Positions 9,061 through 17,234 of a stretch of 45,649 nucleotides of DNA are shown here, one piece after another. The position numbers and the translations under genes were made by a program. Origin of the DNA: Lachnospiraceae bacterium (lineage in GTDB: Bacteria > Bacillota > Clostridia > Lachnospirales > Lachnospiraceae); the NCBI GenBank assembly GCA_016288825.1, contig JAEELH010000041.1, positions 1 to 45,649 on the forward strand, in the 5' to 3' direction. The stretch's first letter is position 1; the number at the start of each line of letters is the position of its first letter. A model generated the notes under the pieces. The model made no database searches, was not told where the DNA came from, and saw nothing but the letters and a program-made list of their open reading frames with translations.

Positions 9061-9097
9061 TACCACGAAAGCACGAGGAAAATCCACATTTATGTGG
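9058..9097 (-). repeat. 40-bp direct repeat, copy 2 (promoter-distal)
   Basis: This copy is identical to 8979-9018. The palindrome CCACAT-TT-ATGTGG lies at 9084-9097. On the minus strand the -10-like edge reads TGGTATAAC, one base from consensus, so this copy may be a weaker promoter or only a second regulator site. Confidence 0.9.
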
Positions 9098-9102
9098 CGT
9101 CC

Positions 9103-9966
9103 CTATACCTTTAGCAAGTAATTGCACACCACCTGCTCATCGGGGTCTATGCTGTTAAATTTGAAAAGATGATCAGCCAGGTTCACTGACGCATCATTGA
9201 CTGCCGCAAAAAGAACAGATTTGTAAGTCCCCTTTCGGACAAGATCATATAAAAATCTCTTAAGCAGTATGATGGCTGCATGACGGTACTTAGGCGTAAT
9301 AAGCAATGCGGAAAGATAGATCTCGTCCCTCCTGAAACTGCTGGACAAAAGGTATCCCTTGACATCTCCACCCACAACATATACATAACTGTAATCATTG
9401 AGGATAGGTCCGCCTGCTGCCCCCGGTCCCAGTTCCTTGGGAAAACGAGTCTTAAAACTTTTAAGGAAGGCCTGCCTCATAGTCGGTGTGAGTTCGGAAA
9501 CAGAAACCGCCCTTTTATCATGCTTCCTGGTATTGACGGACATGATGGGGATCCTCTCCACACCGGCAACGTCAAAGGTATATACCTGGTTGCCGTCGGT
9601 AACACGCTTGAATCCCATAGCCTTAAGGGCTTCCGCAGTCTCCTCCATACCCGGCTCTACTGTCTGGATGGAGATACCTTTTATTTTTTGATTTTTACAA
9701 ACCTGCTTTACCGTATCGAGAAGCTCCTTAAAGACACCCTCCCGTCTGCGATCGGGATGAACATAGTAGTGGTCTATAAAAAAGACATCTCCCTTTTTCC
9801 CATCCGGCGAAGGTGCTTTGGAGTAGGTAAGGATACCGTAGGGCACCGGTCCCTGACGCATTCCGACTCCCGAACACTTACGGTCCGCTATGGCATCCAT
9901 CTCCTCTTTTCCAAGAAATGATGCATAAGCACCCATGTTTTCTTTTTTTACAAGTTCTGCTTTCAT
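9103..9966 (-). CDS. Tandem GNAT-fold protein
   Basis: A 287-residue protein with two GNAT-like halves. The first has FIDHYYVHPDRRREGVFKEL (63-82), the beta-4 strand plus CoA loop, with F at the position usually held by G or A, so CoA binding may be weakened. The second half (about 135-287) has the degenerate core VYVVGGDVKGYLLSSSF with no clear RxxGxG loop and resembles the extra units of the 647-aa protein. It follows the 64-aa gene after 53 bases with a weak AGGGAAT site. It is the last gene before the repeat-rich intergenic region, so it probably ends the main CIS transcript. Confidence 0.8.
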   Translation of the reverse strand: MKAELVKKENMGAYASFLGKEEMDAIADRKCSGVGMRQGPVPYGILTYSKAPSPDGKKGDVFFIDHYYVHPDRRREGVFKELLDTVKQVCKNQKIKGISIQTVEPGMEETAEALKAMGFKRVTDGNQVYTFDVAGVERIPIMSVNTRKHDKRAVSVSELTPTMRQAFLKSFKTRFPKELGPGAAGGPILNDYSYVYVVGGDVKGYLLSSSFRRDEIYLSALLITPKYRHAAIILLKRFLYDLVRKGTYKSVLFAAVNDASVNLADHLFKFNSIDPDEQVVCNYLLKV

Positions 9967-10019
9967 AATTGCTATTCCCTGGTCCTAAGCTGCGCAGTGA
10001 TCTGTATTACAATACCTCT

Positions 10020-10214
10020 TTATGACGGGCTCTTCTTACTTCTGGCAGCCCGGGGTATCTCGACAAAAGGCGGTGCTCCGGCATCTGCTACGGAAGCGTC
10101 CGGTCCCATTACATCCTGAGGTTTGAAGGCAGTAGTCTGTACCATCTCCTGCTGCTGGATCTGTATCTGCTGCTGCGTCTGCTTTTGCCTTTGGATAGTA
10201 CTGTTATCTGACAT
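10020..10214 (-). CDS. Small Gln-rich protein of unknown function
   Basis: A 64-residue protein with a good AAGGAG ribosome binding site six bases before the ATG. Residues 7-25 are mostly Q, with a few K, R, T and I; the rest is P/A-rich and probably disordered, ending in a basic RAARSKKSPS. It lies ten bases after the stop of the 583-aa gene, whose C-terminal part also carries a Q/P tract, so the two may act together. It could be a small chaperone, adaptor or cargo peptide. I do not recognise a family. Confidence 0.6.
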   Translation of the reverse strand: MSDNSTIQRQKQTQQQIQIQQQEMVQTTAFKPQDVMGPDASVADAGAPPFVEIPRAARSKKSPS

Positions 10215-10224
10215 AATTACTCCT

Positions 10225-11976
10225 TTAATTCAAATGAACGTCATTCATCATTAGAATCATCTCTTCATCTTCATCATCAACATGATTTATAGGCTTAGGT
10301 CCCACTCCTTCTTCATGGACAGGAGGCGGTCCCTGCTTCTTGGGCGCTTCCGGTATATCCTTGTGTGCCTGGAGTCCCTTAGGAAGTATACCCTCCTCAT
10401 TATTGAGGGCCTTCATGATGCCAAGATATCTAAGTTGGATAACCGAGCCCGCATCCAGTTTTTCAACAGGGATCACCGGCTGCTGCGGAGGCTGCTGCTG
10501 ATGCTGCTCCGGCGGCTTATCCTTATCCTTATCCTTTTCCTTTGCTTTTGCTTCCTCCTGAGCGTTAAGCCTGCTGCCTATACCCTTCCAAACCTGATTA
10601 TTAAGATCCGTTATCTTACCGTAATTATACCAAAAATGCTCTCCCGAATCCTTAAGGAAGTTCTCCTGGATAGCTGTTCCCTTGGTATACTTCATGTAGT
10701 TGATATCATCAAGACAATTTTCTCCGAAATTGGTCTTTGCAAATTCCACGAACTCTTCACCTGAAGCTTTTCCGGCGGAATCATAGACCGGGAAGGATGT
10801 GGGGTATACCTTGACAAACTCTGCTACATTTTCATCTCCCTCACCAAAGCCCAACTCCGGCTTCTCCCACAGATACGCGTACTCCGGCTCTTTCAGTTGT
10901 CCTGTGAGGATATAGAATACTGCATTGATGGCTGCCTTCTGGTTTTTGAGTTTCTGACTTTCAGGCTTAACATCCTTGATAGTGTAATGCTTGAGGGCAA
11001 GCAATGCCTCGCGGCTTGTAGTAAGCTGATCATACTGACTCTGCCTAAGTTTGGCGTACTCATTGTACAATGCAGAGATATCATATTTTTTAAGATCATC
11101 CTTAGTCTTGCCGAAGTTGAAGAGCTGTGCAACCTCCTCGTAGTTACCTTTATCCTCACCGTGCTTCTTAAGTTCTTCGTCAGCCTTGATCCTCTCAGCA
11201 ATCTCCTTGCCAAGCTTCGTGTAGATATCGGCCTCACGCTTTTCAACGGATTCCTTGAGAGCCATGTCAACTACGTCATGAGCCCGGAGTTTCATAACGT
11301 CATCTCTGTTGCCCACAGTCCACTCCATAAAAGTATGGATATTATTTCGCATCGATTCTTTATTGTCGTCAACAAACTTTTTCTGATCCGTCATCTGAAC
11401 CAGCGCTGCTCTGATGAGAGCTCTTCTCACCTTGCCATGAGCTGTCCATGCCTGTGTAATGCCCGTTCTGTCTTCAACATACTGATTGGCAGCGTCGATG
11501 AAGTTCTGCATTATTTCATCTACCTTAGACATAGTCTCATCAAAAGCCTCATCATGGGCTTTTTTGATGGCATCCTTCTGTGCCTCATCTCCCTCGACAC
11601 CCTTTGCAGCCTTTAGCGCATTGGCATTGACTTGGATCCCCTCCTGAGCCAGATACTCATTAAGCGCCTTAGTGACCGGGATCATGTGCTTACTCTCTCC
11701 GGTACGACCACTCTCCTTGAGCATCTTATCAAGCCTCTCAAAGATGTAACTATCTTCGGAAACCTCCGTAACATCGCGATCCGCACCGGTTTTGTTTTCG
11801 ACATCATTGGTACGAGAAAGGATCTCAAAAGTAGTGGAGAAGTCGCCCATGAACTGCTCTTCTTCACTGACATCCGCTTTGAGATGGAACTTCTCCTTTA
11901 TTTGTTTTCTACCGGCGATTTTCCGCTCTTTGCGGTACATTTCATCCAGAGCTTTGAGATCTTTTTGAATAGCCAT
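10225..11976 (-). CDS. Helical cytoplasmic protein of unknown function, cargo candidate
   Basis: A 583-residue, charged, mostly helical protein with no signal peptide, membrane segment or enzyme motif that I recognise. Residues about 475-505 form a K/D-rich then Q/P-rich linker (DKDKPPEQHQQQPPQQP), and the last 40 residues are P-rich and then acidic (DDEDEE). It follows the second AAA+ gene after 43 bases and precedes the Gln-rich 64-aa gene. Large unknown genes beside the AAA+ gene of Afp/PVC-type loci are often cargo, so this is a cargo or cargo-chaperone candidate; that rests on position only. The ATG is preceded by GAGG. Confidence 0.8.
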   Translation of the reverse strand: MAIQKDLKALDEMYRKERKIAGRKQIKEKFHLKADVSEEEQFMGDFSTTFEILSRTNDVENKTGADRDVTEVSEDSYIFERLDKMLKESGRTGESKHMIPVTKALNEYLAQEGIQVNANALKAAKGVEGDEAQKDAIKKAHDEAFDETMSKVDEIMQNFIDAANQYVEDRTGITQAWTAHGKVRRALIRAALVQMTDQKKFVDDNKESMRNNIHTFMEWTVGNRDDVMKLRAHDVVDMALKESVEKREADIYTKLGKEIAERIKADEELKKHGEDKGNYEEVAQLFNFGKTKDDLKKYDISALYNEYAKLRQSQYDQLTTSREALLALKHYTIKDVKPESQKLKNQKAAINAVFYILTGQLKEPEYAYLWEKPELGFGEGDENVAEFVKVYPTSFPVYDSAGKASGEEFVEFAKTNFGENCLDDINYMKYTKGTAIQENFLKDSGEHFWYNYGKITDLNNQVWKGIGSRLNAQEEAKAKEKDKDKDKPPEQHQQQPPQQPVIPVEKLDAGSVIQLRYLGIMKALNNEEGILPKGLQAHKDIPEAPKKQGPPPVHEEGVGPKPINHVDDEDEEMILMMNDVHLN

Positions 11977-12019
11977 ATCCTACCTCACTTTTTAGGAACT
12001 CGCTGATCAAAGCGTTTCC

Positions 12020-14266
12020 TTAATAAAGGTACATCACATACTTTCCAAACTCAGGCGGATCGATGATCCTTCCGAGCTTAACAAACTCATACTTCATGGC
12101 GCGGATAATATGCTTAGCGCCAACAGGTTCTTCCTCGCCCCCGGCCATATATGCCGCGGAAAGGAGGATCGACTTGATATTGCTGCCGGAAAGCTCGAAT
12201 CTCTCGGCAAGGAACTCAAAGTCGATATCATCATCCATGGGAACGGTATCCGGAAGGGTATTCTCCCAGAGCCGTCTTCTGGTAGCCGCATCCGGTGCAT
12301 CAAAGCGTGCAACGTAGGTGATACGACGAACAAAAGCTGTATCAAAATTGTGATAGAGGTTGGTGGCAAGAAGTGTCATGCCTGAGAATTCCTCTATCTT
12401 TTGGAGAAGGTACGCCGTCTGAGCATTGGCATGCTTGTCATTGGAATCATTGGCGCCCGTCCTCTTTGCGAAAAGTGCATCCGCCTCGTCAAAAAAGAGT
12501 ATGACATTGGACTTGGATGCTTCTTCGAAGATCTTGGCCAGGTTCTTTTCCGTCTCACCGATATACTTGGAAAAGATCTGGGAAATATCCACCCTGTAAA
12601 GTGGAAGGGAAAGCTCGCTGGATATAACTCTGGCTGCCATGGTCTTACCTGTACCGGGAGGTCCGTACATAAGTATGGAAACTCCGTTGCCATAGGCGTT
12701 TTTGTCGGCTATGCCGTACTTTTCATCCAGTCTGTCCCTGTATCTGAAACGATTGCAGGCATTCATAAGTATCCTGCGCTCGTTATCATCCATCTCTATA
12801 TCATCCCAGTCATAAGCAGCCGGGATATATGTGGCAAGCGCTCCAAAATCCGCATCATTACGGCGGAATATGATAGGAAGGAGAACATCTTTACCAAGTA
12901 CGGAATCAGACTTTTTGCTCCTACCCTTGCCTTTTTTACGTGTCACGGAAGCCATCTGAAGCTTGGCTCTGTATACAACATTACGGATCATTCCGAGAGT
13001 AAAGTCATACCTGTCCGCCAGGTCCTCTGTCTCGATCCCTTCTTCAAGTACGAGACCGGACTTATCCAGGAAGTACTCCCACATGCCCTGTCTCATATGA
13101 CGATCCGGAACGGGAACCGGGAAAAATGCAGGCGCATACTCCTCCGGTATAAGCCTCTCCGGCATCTTTTCAGGTCCGTAGAAAAATATCACACCCTCAG
13201 GAAGATATTTTCTGATCCTCTCCAGAACCCTGCGGATCTTGTCCCGATACTCCTTCTGTGAACGCTCCAGCAGAACAACGGAATCCGCAGAAGCATCTGT
13301 TGCAACGGAACTTGTAATACGAAGAGCAACAAATCCGGGATACAGTCTCGCTGTGATCAGCCTATGCAAAAATGCCATGGCGATCTCATTATCCTCTTCC
13401 TCACTGTCCGATTCATCAAGAAGATAAAGGGGCTTTTCCTGAGCTGCGGCAACGGAACTAAGTATATGAAGCACATCCGTTCCGTCCTTGCCCTCCATAA
13501 ATATCTGGGTCGGCTCATCGGACTCAGCCGTATACCTGGCAAGTTTTTCAGCCTCTCCCTCAAAAAAAACGGGGGCATCAAAATGTCTGCTGTAGCATTC
13601 CTTATCCCGACGGCTTTCACCATCACCAAAGAAGAAATCCCTCATAGGCCCGTACAACTGCATGGTACGGAAATATCTCATGGCCGGAACGCTTCCCTCC
13701 TGATCAGGTTTGAAAAAGAAGGCATCCATCTTGGCTGCATCATACTCATATTGCGCGCCCTCTCCCATCATGGCTTCGTAAAGCACCAGTATGGAACCGA
13801 AGGTCGCGGTATGACCGGACTGGTTCTGGACCAGAAATCCCAGCATCCTGCCGTAAGTAAGACTTTCCTCGCAGGCCACTGAAAACATAAGGGCAAATTC
13901 CTCAAACTCCGACAGATCAAACTCGGTACGAAGTATCCTGAAGGGAAGGAAAACATCATCCGGTGTAGCCTCTTCTCTGTCACCAATATAAGAAAAGGCC
14001 CGCTCCACCGTCTTTGCAGTATCGTCGTCAAGCATGTCGATCCTGCGCTCTTCAGGCTCCTGCTCGTAAATGGTCTCTATCTGCTCCGGTGTCATGGGCA
14101 CACCACGATGGAACACAAGTCCCTGCTCGTGTTCGATGATTATATCCATGAAGTTTTCAAGAATAATGTCAACTATCTTCAGGCGGTCGGCAAGTTCCTC
14201 AGACCTGTCTTTATAAGGTTTGATGGACTTGCCTTTGCCGAAGTATTGTTCAAAGGAATATCTCAT
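12020..14266 (-). CDS. AAA+ ATPase of the CIS (Afp15-like), second copy
   Basis: A 748-residue protein. The C-terminal AAA+ domain (about 490-735) is intact: Walker A GPPGTGKT (535-542), Walker B VILFFDEAD (588-596), sensor-1 N636 in LLATNL, arginine-finger region FVRRIT (645-650) and sensor-2 region GSNIKSI. Residues about 230-440 look like a degenerate AAA fold without Walker residues, and the N-terminus is a helical adaptor region. This is the plan of the AAA+ ATPase found in almost all extracellular CIS loci, whose role in assembly is established genetically but poorly understood mechanistically. It starts inside the stop of the other AAA+ gene (TAATG), so the two are translationally coupled, which suggests a mixed ring. 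Confidence 0.95.
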   Translation of the reverse strand: MRYSFEQYFGKGKSIKPYKDRSEELADRLKIVDIILENFMDIIIEHEQGLVFHRGVPMTPEQIETIYEQEPEERRIDMLDDDTAKTVERAFSYIGDREEATPDDVFLPFRILRTEFDLSEFEEFALMFSVACEESLTYGRMLGFLVQNQSGHTATFGSILVLYEAMMGEGAQYEYDAAKMDAFFFKPDQEGSVPAMRYFRTMQLYGPMRDFFFGDGESRRDKECYSRHFDAPVFFEGEAEKLARYTAESDEPTQIFMEGKDGTDVLHILSSVAAAQEKPLYLLDESDSEEEDNEIAMAFLHRLITARLYPGFVALRITSSVATDASADSVVLLERSQKEYRDKIRRVLERIRKYLPEGVIFFYGPEKMPERLIPEEYAPAFFPVPVPDRHMRQGMWEYFLDKSGLVLEEGIETEDLADRYDFTLGMIRNVVYRAKLQMASVTRKKGKGRSKKSDSVLGKDVLLPIIFRRNDADFGALATYIPAAYDWDDIEMDDNERRILMNACNRFRYRDRLDEKYGIADKNAYGNGVSILMYGPPGTGKTMAARVISSELSLPLYRVDISQIFSKYIGETEKNLAKIFEEASKSNVILFFDEADALFAKRTGANDSNDKHANAQTAYLLQKIEEFSGMTLLATNLYHNFDTAFVRRITYVARFDAPDAATRRRLWENTLPDTVPMDDDIDFEFLAERFELSGSNIKSILLSAAYMAGGEEEPVGAKHIIRAMKYEFVKLGRIIDPPEFGKYVMYLY

Positions 14267-16629
14267 TATGCCAGTCCTACCTGATCAGCGTACGGTTCGA
14301 AATCTGCCTTGGTAAATACCTTACCTACCTTAACGAACTCGTACTTGATAGCCATAAGGTAATGTCTCATACATACCTTGCCTCCTGCAGTCTCATCTTC
14401 TGCTGCAAGGAAAGCCGCATTAAGTACGCAGTTCTTGATATTACCACCGGCAAACTCGTACTTCTCAGCGATGAACCTGAAATCCACATCCTCGTCAAGA
14501 GGTGTAGTCTTGGGAACCGTAGTCTTCCAGAGCATCTCACGGGTATCCGCATTGGGGAACTGGAACTCTACGATGTATTTCATACGACGGAAGAAAGCCG
14601 GGTCGATGTTGTGCTTGTAGTTGGTAGCCAATACGCAGACACCGTCGTAAGCCTCCATCTCCTGAAGCAGGAGGGCCGTCTTGTTGTTGGCGGATGCCTG
14701 GTTGGATCCACCGTCGTCGGCACGTTTTGCGAAGATGGTATCACACTCGTCAAAGAAGAGGACGACGTTACACTTTTTCGCCTCGCGGAAGATCATTGAC
14801 AGGGACTTCTCAGTCTCACCGACGTACTTATCTACTACCTTGGAAATATCTACTCTGTAAAGCTCCAGGTTCAGCTCGTGGGCCAAAACCTGAGCCATCA
14901 TTGATTTACCGGTACCGGGAGCACCGAAGAGCAGTACCGTAAGGCCTCGGCCGTAAGGATACTTCTTCATGTAGTTCCAGTCCTCGTAAACCTGTTTCTT
15001 GTTGTTCATCTGCTCGATAGCGTGGCCGATAGCCTCACGCTGATCGGGGTTCATAACGATATCTTCGAAACCGAACTTGGCCTCTACTCTGGTGGCCTTC
15101 TGTGAAAGTTCGGATGACATCTGAGCGTTGCAGCTCTTGAATATGATGGGACGGTTTATCTTTTCAGCCTTTTCCATGACTGCAAGAGACTTAGCATACT
15201 TAACAGCGTCACGGATCTTACCGGGTGTGAAAAGGAACTTTGTTGACATCTCGAAAAAGTCTACCTCGTCCTCAAACTCATAACCCTTGGCATAGTAGTT
15301 CCAGCATGCCACACGGCTATCGATATCCGGAGGAGCAAGCTCCAGCATAGTGATCTGCTCCTTGGTGATCTCCTTGAAGTTGATGGTCTCCTTGGAGTTA
15401 GCGAAAACGGTAAATCCCTTTTCGGACAACTTGATGAAGAAAAGATCCATGTATCCGAAGAACTTTTCCTTTTCCTCCTCACGGTACTGCAGCTCGTCCA
15501 AAACGCAACATCCGTCGGTAAGGATACACTCTCTGGTAACTGCCCAGATTGCCTTTTCAACGAAACTGTAATCATACACGAAGAGCTTTTTACAGTTAAC
15601 AACCAAAGCTCTCATGCCATTCTTTTTACAGAAATGACGGACAAAGAACTTACGGCCGCTACCATCGTCACCACGATAAGAAAACAGACGTGAACCCTGA
15701 TCGTATGCGATCTCCATAGCCTCAAGGACATTGGCATTGCAAAGGATCTCGTCAAGTTCCTCACCCTCCTTGGTAAGCATGCGCATAAATCTGGAGTAGT
15801 TCTCATCCAGATCCATGGGATGACGACCGAAAAGGTAGTCGATTATACGCTTGTCGGGAGACACCGCAGTTGAAAACGGCATAGACGGAATAACCCTAAG
15901 ATCCAGAATGGGAAGCAGCTGCTCCAGGCAGGCTGACATATCACCATAGGCTGTGGTTATTGCGAAACTCTGTCCGTAATAAAGCTTTGCTGCCGACTCG
16001 ATAGTCGGGCAGGAAAGATTTGAATTCTCGTTGATTATCTGGAAAACTCCCGCATAATCCGTCTGTGTCGAAGACAGTATCGCGCAGGCAAAACAGAAAT
16101 ATGTAAAGTCCTCGAACTCTCTCTTTGTACAGAGGGTATGGAAAGGAAGGGCAATCCCCTCCGCTATTGCGGCGTCTGCCCTTTCTCTTATCTTTCTGAT
16201 CCTATCGGGATAGGAAAGTCCGGTATCAGCGCTGCCGCCTCCGCCACCGGAAGCAGCTGCTGCATTCTCAAATACAGGTTCACTTTCCTCCTCGTCGTCC
16301 ATATCAAGGGCGAACTCTCCCAACAGAGAAGCAAGCTCATCATCAAGACCATCGATGCCGGCATCCTCTTCCTCGTCCTCGGCGGAAAACATGGATGCGC
16401 CGCCACCGGTATCTTCTTCCTGACTTCCCACATCTCTGTCGAAGGCCAGGATCTTGTCTCTTGTAACATCCGAAGCTACTTCCAGATCAGGGTAGAGAAC
16501 ATTTTTAAAGCCGCCCTGCCCACTGGCAAAGACTTGCTTCATCCCCTCCAAATGCTCATCTAAAGCACGGTTTACGCAATCAAAGACATTGCGCATGTAT
16601 TCATCATATCCGGTAAAAGATCCAGCCAT
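14266..16629 (-). CDS. AAA+ ATPase of the CIS (Afp15-like), first copy
   Basis: A 787-residue protein with an acidic, probably disordered segment (70-120) and a Gly linker (128-132). A degenerate first AAA domain keeps a Walker A-like GDDGSGRK (320-327) and a Walker B-like GCCVLDEL (373-380). The second domain is intact: GAPGTGKS (569-576), NVVLFFDECD (621-630), sensor-1 N670, arginine fingers R681/R682 and a sensor-2 helix AGGNIKNCV. It starts three bases after the stop of the 85-aa gene behind AGGGAAG. It differs enough from its partner to be an old duplication. The pair probably forms a hetero-hexamer or two rings that remodel a particle part or cargo. Confidence 0.95.
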   Translation of the reverse strand: MAGSFTGYDEYMRNVFDCVNRALDEHLEGMKQVFASGQGGFKNVLYPDLEVASDVTRDKILAFDRDVGSQEEDTGGGASMFSAEDEEEDAGIDGLDDELASLLGEFALDMDDEEESEPVFENAAAASGGGGGSADTGLSYPDRIRKIRERADAAIAEGIALPFHTLCTKREFEDFTYFCFACAILSSTQTDYAGVFQIINENSNLSCPTIESAAKLYYGQSFAITTAYGDMSACLEQLLPILDLRVIPSMPFSTAVSPDKRIIDYLFGRHPMDLDENYSRFMRMLTKEGEELDEILCNANVLEAMEIAYDQGSRLFSYRGDDGSGRKFFVRHFCKKNGMRALVVNCKKLFVYDYSFVEKAIWAVTRECILTDGCCVLDELQYREEEKEKFFGYMDLFFIKLSEKGFTVFANSKETINFKEITKEQITMLELAPPDIDSRVACWNYYAKGYEFEDEVDFFEMSTKFLFTPGKIRDAVKYAKSLAVMEKAEKINRPIIFKSCNAQMSSELSQKATRVEAKFGFEDIVMNPDQREAIGHAIEQMNNKKQVYEDWNYMKKYPYGRGLTVLLFGAPGTGKSMMAQVLAHELNLELYRVDISKVVDKYVGETEKSLSMIFREAKKCNVVLFFDECDTIFAKRADDGGSNQASANNKTALLLQEMEAYDGVCVLATNYKHNIDPAFFRRMKYIVEFQFPNADTREMLWKTTVPKTTPLDEDVDFRFIAEKYEFAGGNIKNCVLNAAFLAAEDETAGGKVCMRHYLMAIKYEFVKVGKVFTKADFEPYADQVGLA

Positions 16630-16632
16630 TTA

Positions 16633-16890
16633 CTACTCTTCCCTCTTTACATGAAAAACCGCCGTTGCATCAAAAACACTGGGTGCCTTGTTGATCGACT
16701 TAGAATCGTCAAAGGCACTCTTATTCATATCTCCGGGATCATCATTGATGTATTTGGCGCGGACAAAAGGTTTGTACATAAGAGTCTCCTCGTCCTCGTC
16801 CATCTCGGCATTTTGTTTTTTTGCCTCGTTATTTCGCTTGTTCTGCTCCTGCAGAAAACGAGTATCAATCTTTCTTCCCAGAAAACTCAT
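16633..16890 (-). CDS. Small charged protein of unknown function
   Basis: An 85-residue soluble protein with a charged, K/R/N/E-rich first half (FLQEQNKRNNEAKKQN) and no cysteine or recognisable motif. It lies three bases after the STAS gene and three bases before the first AAA+ gene and has an AGGA site before the ATG. Tight linkage suggests an adaptor between STAS and ATPase, or a small baseplate-associated factor. I do not recognise a family. Confidence 0.7.
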   Translation of the reverse strand: MSFLGRKIDTRFLQEQNKRNNEAKKQNAEMDEDEETLMYKPFVRAKYINDDPGDMNKSAFDDSKSINKAPSVFDATAVFHVKREE

Positions 16891-16893
16891 GTT

Positions 16894-17196
16894 TTATTCC
16901 TCAATAGTTAAAATATCAGAGAATCCTGTAGTCTCGAAGATCTCCATGATCATATCCCCCACATGGATGAGCTTCTGACTTCCTCCCTTGGAGGTAGCTG
17001 TCTTCTGTCCGATAAGAAGTGCACGAAGTCCGGCACTGGAAATGTATGCCAGTTTCTCCATATCCAGAACTATGTTGCTACCCTTCTGGAAAGCATTAAG
17101 TACTGCATCCTGGAGTTCAGGTGCATTGGTAGTGTCCACCCTTCCGTCTATTGCGAGCGTGATCACATCTCCTTCTCTTGTTTCCTGAATTGTCAT
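16894..17196 (-). CDS. STAS-domain protein (anti-sigma-factor-antagonist type)
   Basis: A 100-residue single STAS domain of SpoIIAA/RsbV type. It has the opening strand VITLAIDGRVDTTNAPELQ and the phospho-acceptor loop LAYISSAGLRALL, with S53/S54 at the serine that partner kinases phosphorylate. No serine kinase of the SpoIIAB/RsbW type and no phosphatase is seen in the window. It sits between the last baseplate gene and the AAA+ pair, so it may act as a switchable binding partner of the CIS machinery instead of, or as well as, a sigma-factor network. The ATG is preceded by AAAGGA. Confidence 0.93.
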   Translation of the reverse strand: MTIQETREGDVITLAIDGRVDTTNAPELQDAVLNAFQKGSNIVLDMEKLAYISSAGLRALLIGQKTATSKGGSQKLIHVGDMIMEIFETTGFSDILTIEE

Positions 17197-17234
17197 TTTT
17201 TCTTCCTTTCTTAAACTATATTGATAAAACTCTC

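Noticed and set aside
8979-9097. CRISPR array
   Set aside because: There are only two repeats, the intervening 39 bases contain a hairpin, and no cas gene is present.
12401-13261. A 286-codon open frame on the plus strand
   Set aside because: It lies wholly inside the second AAA+ gene on the opposite strand, and its translation has no family resemblance. It is a shadow frame.
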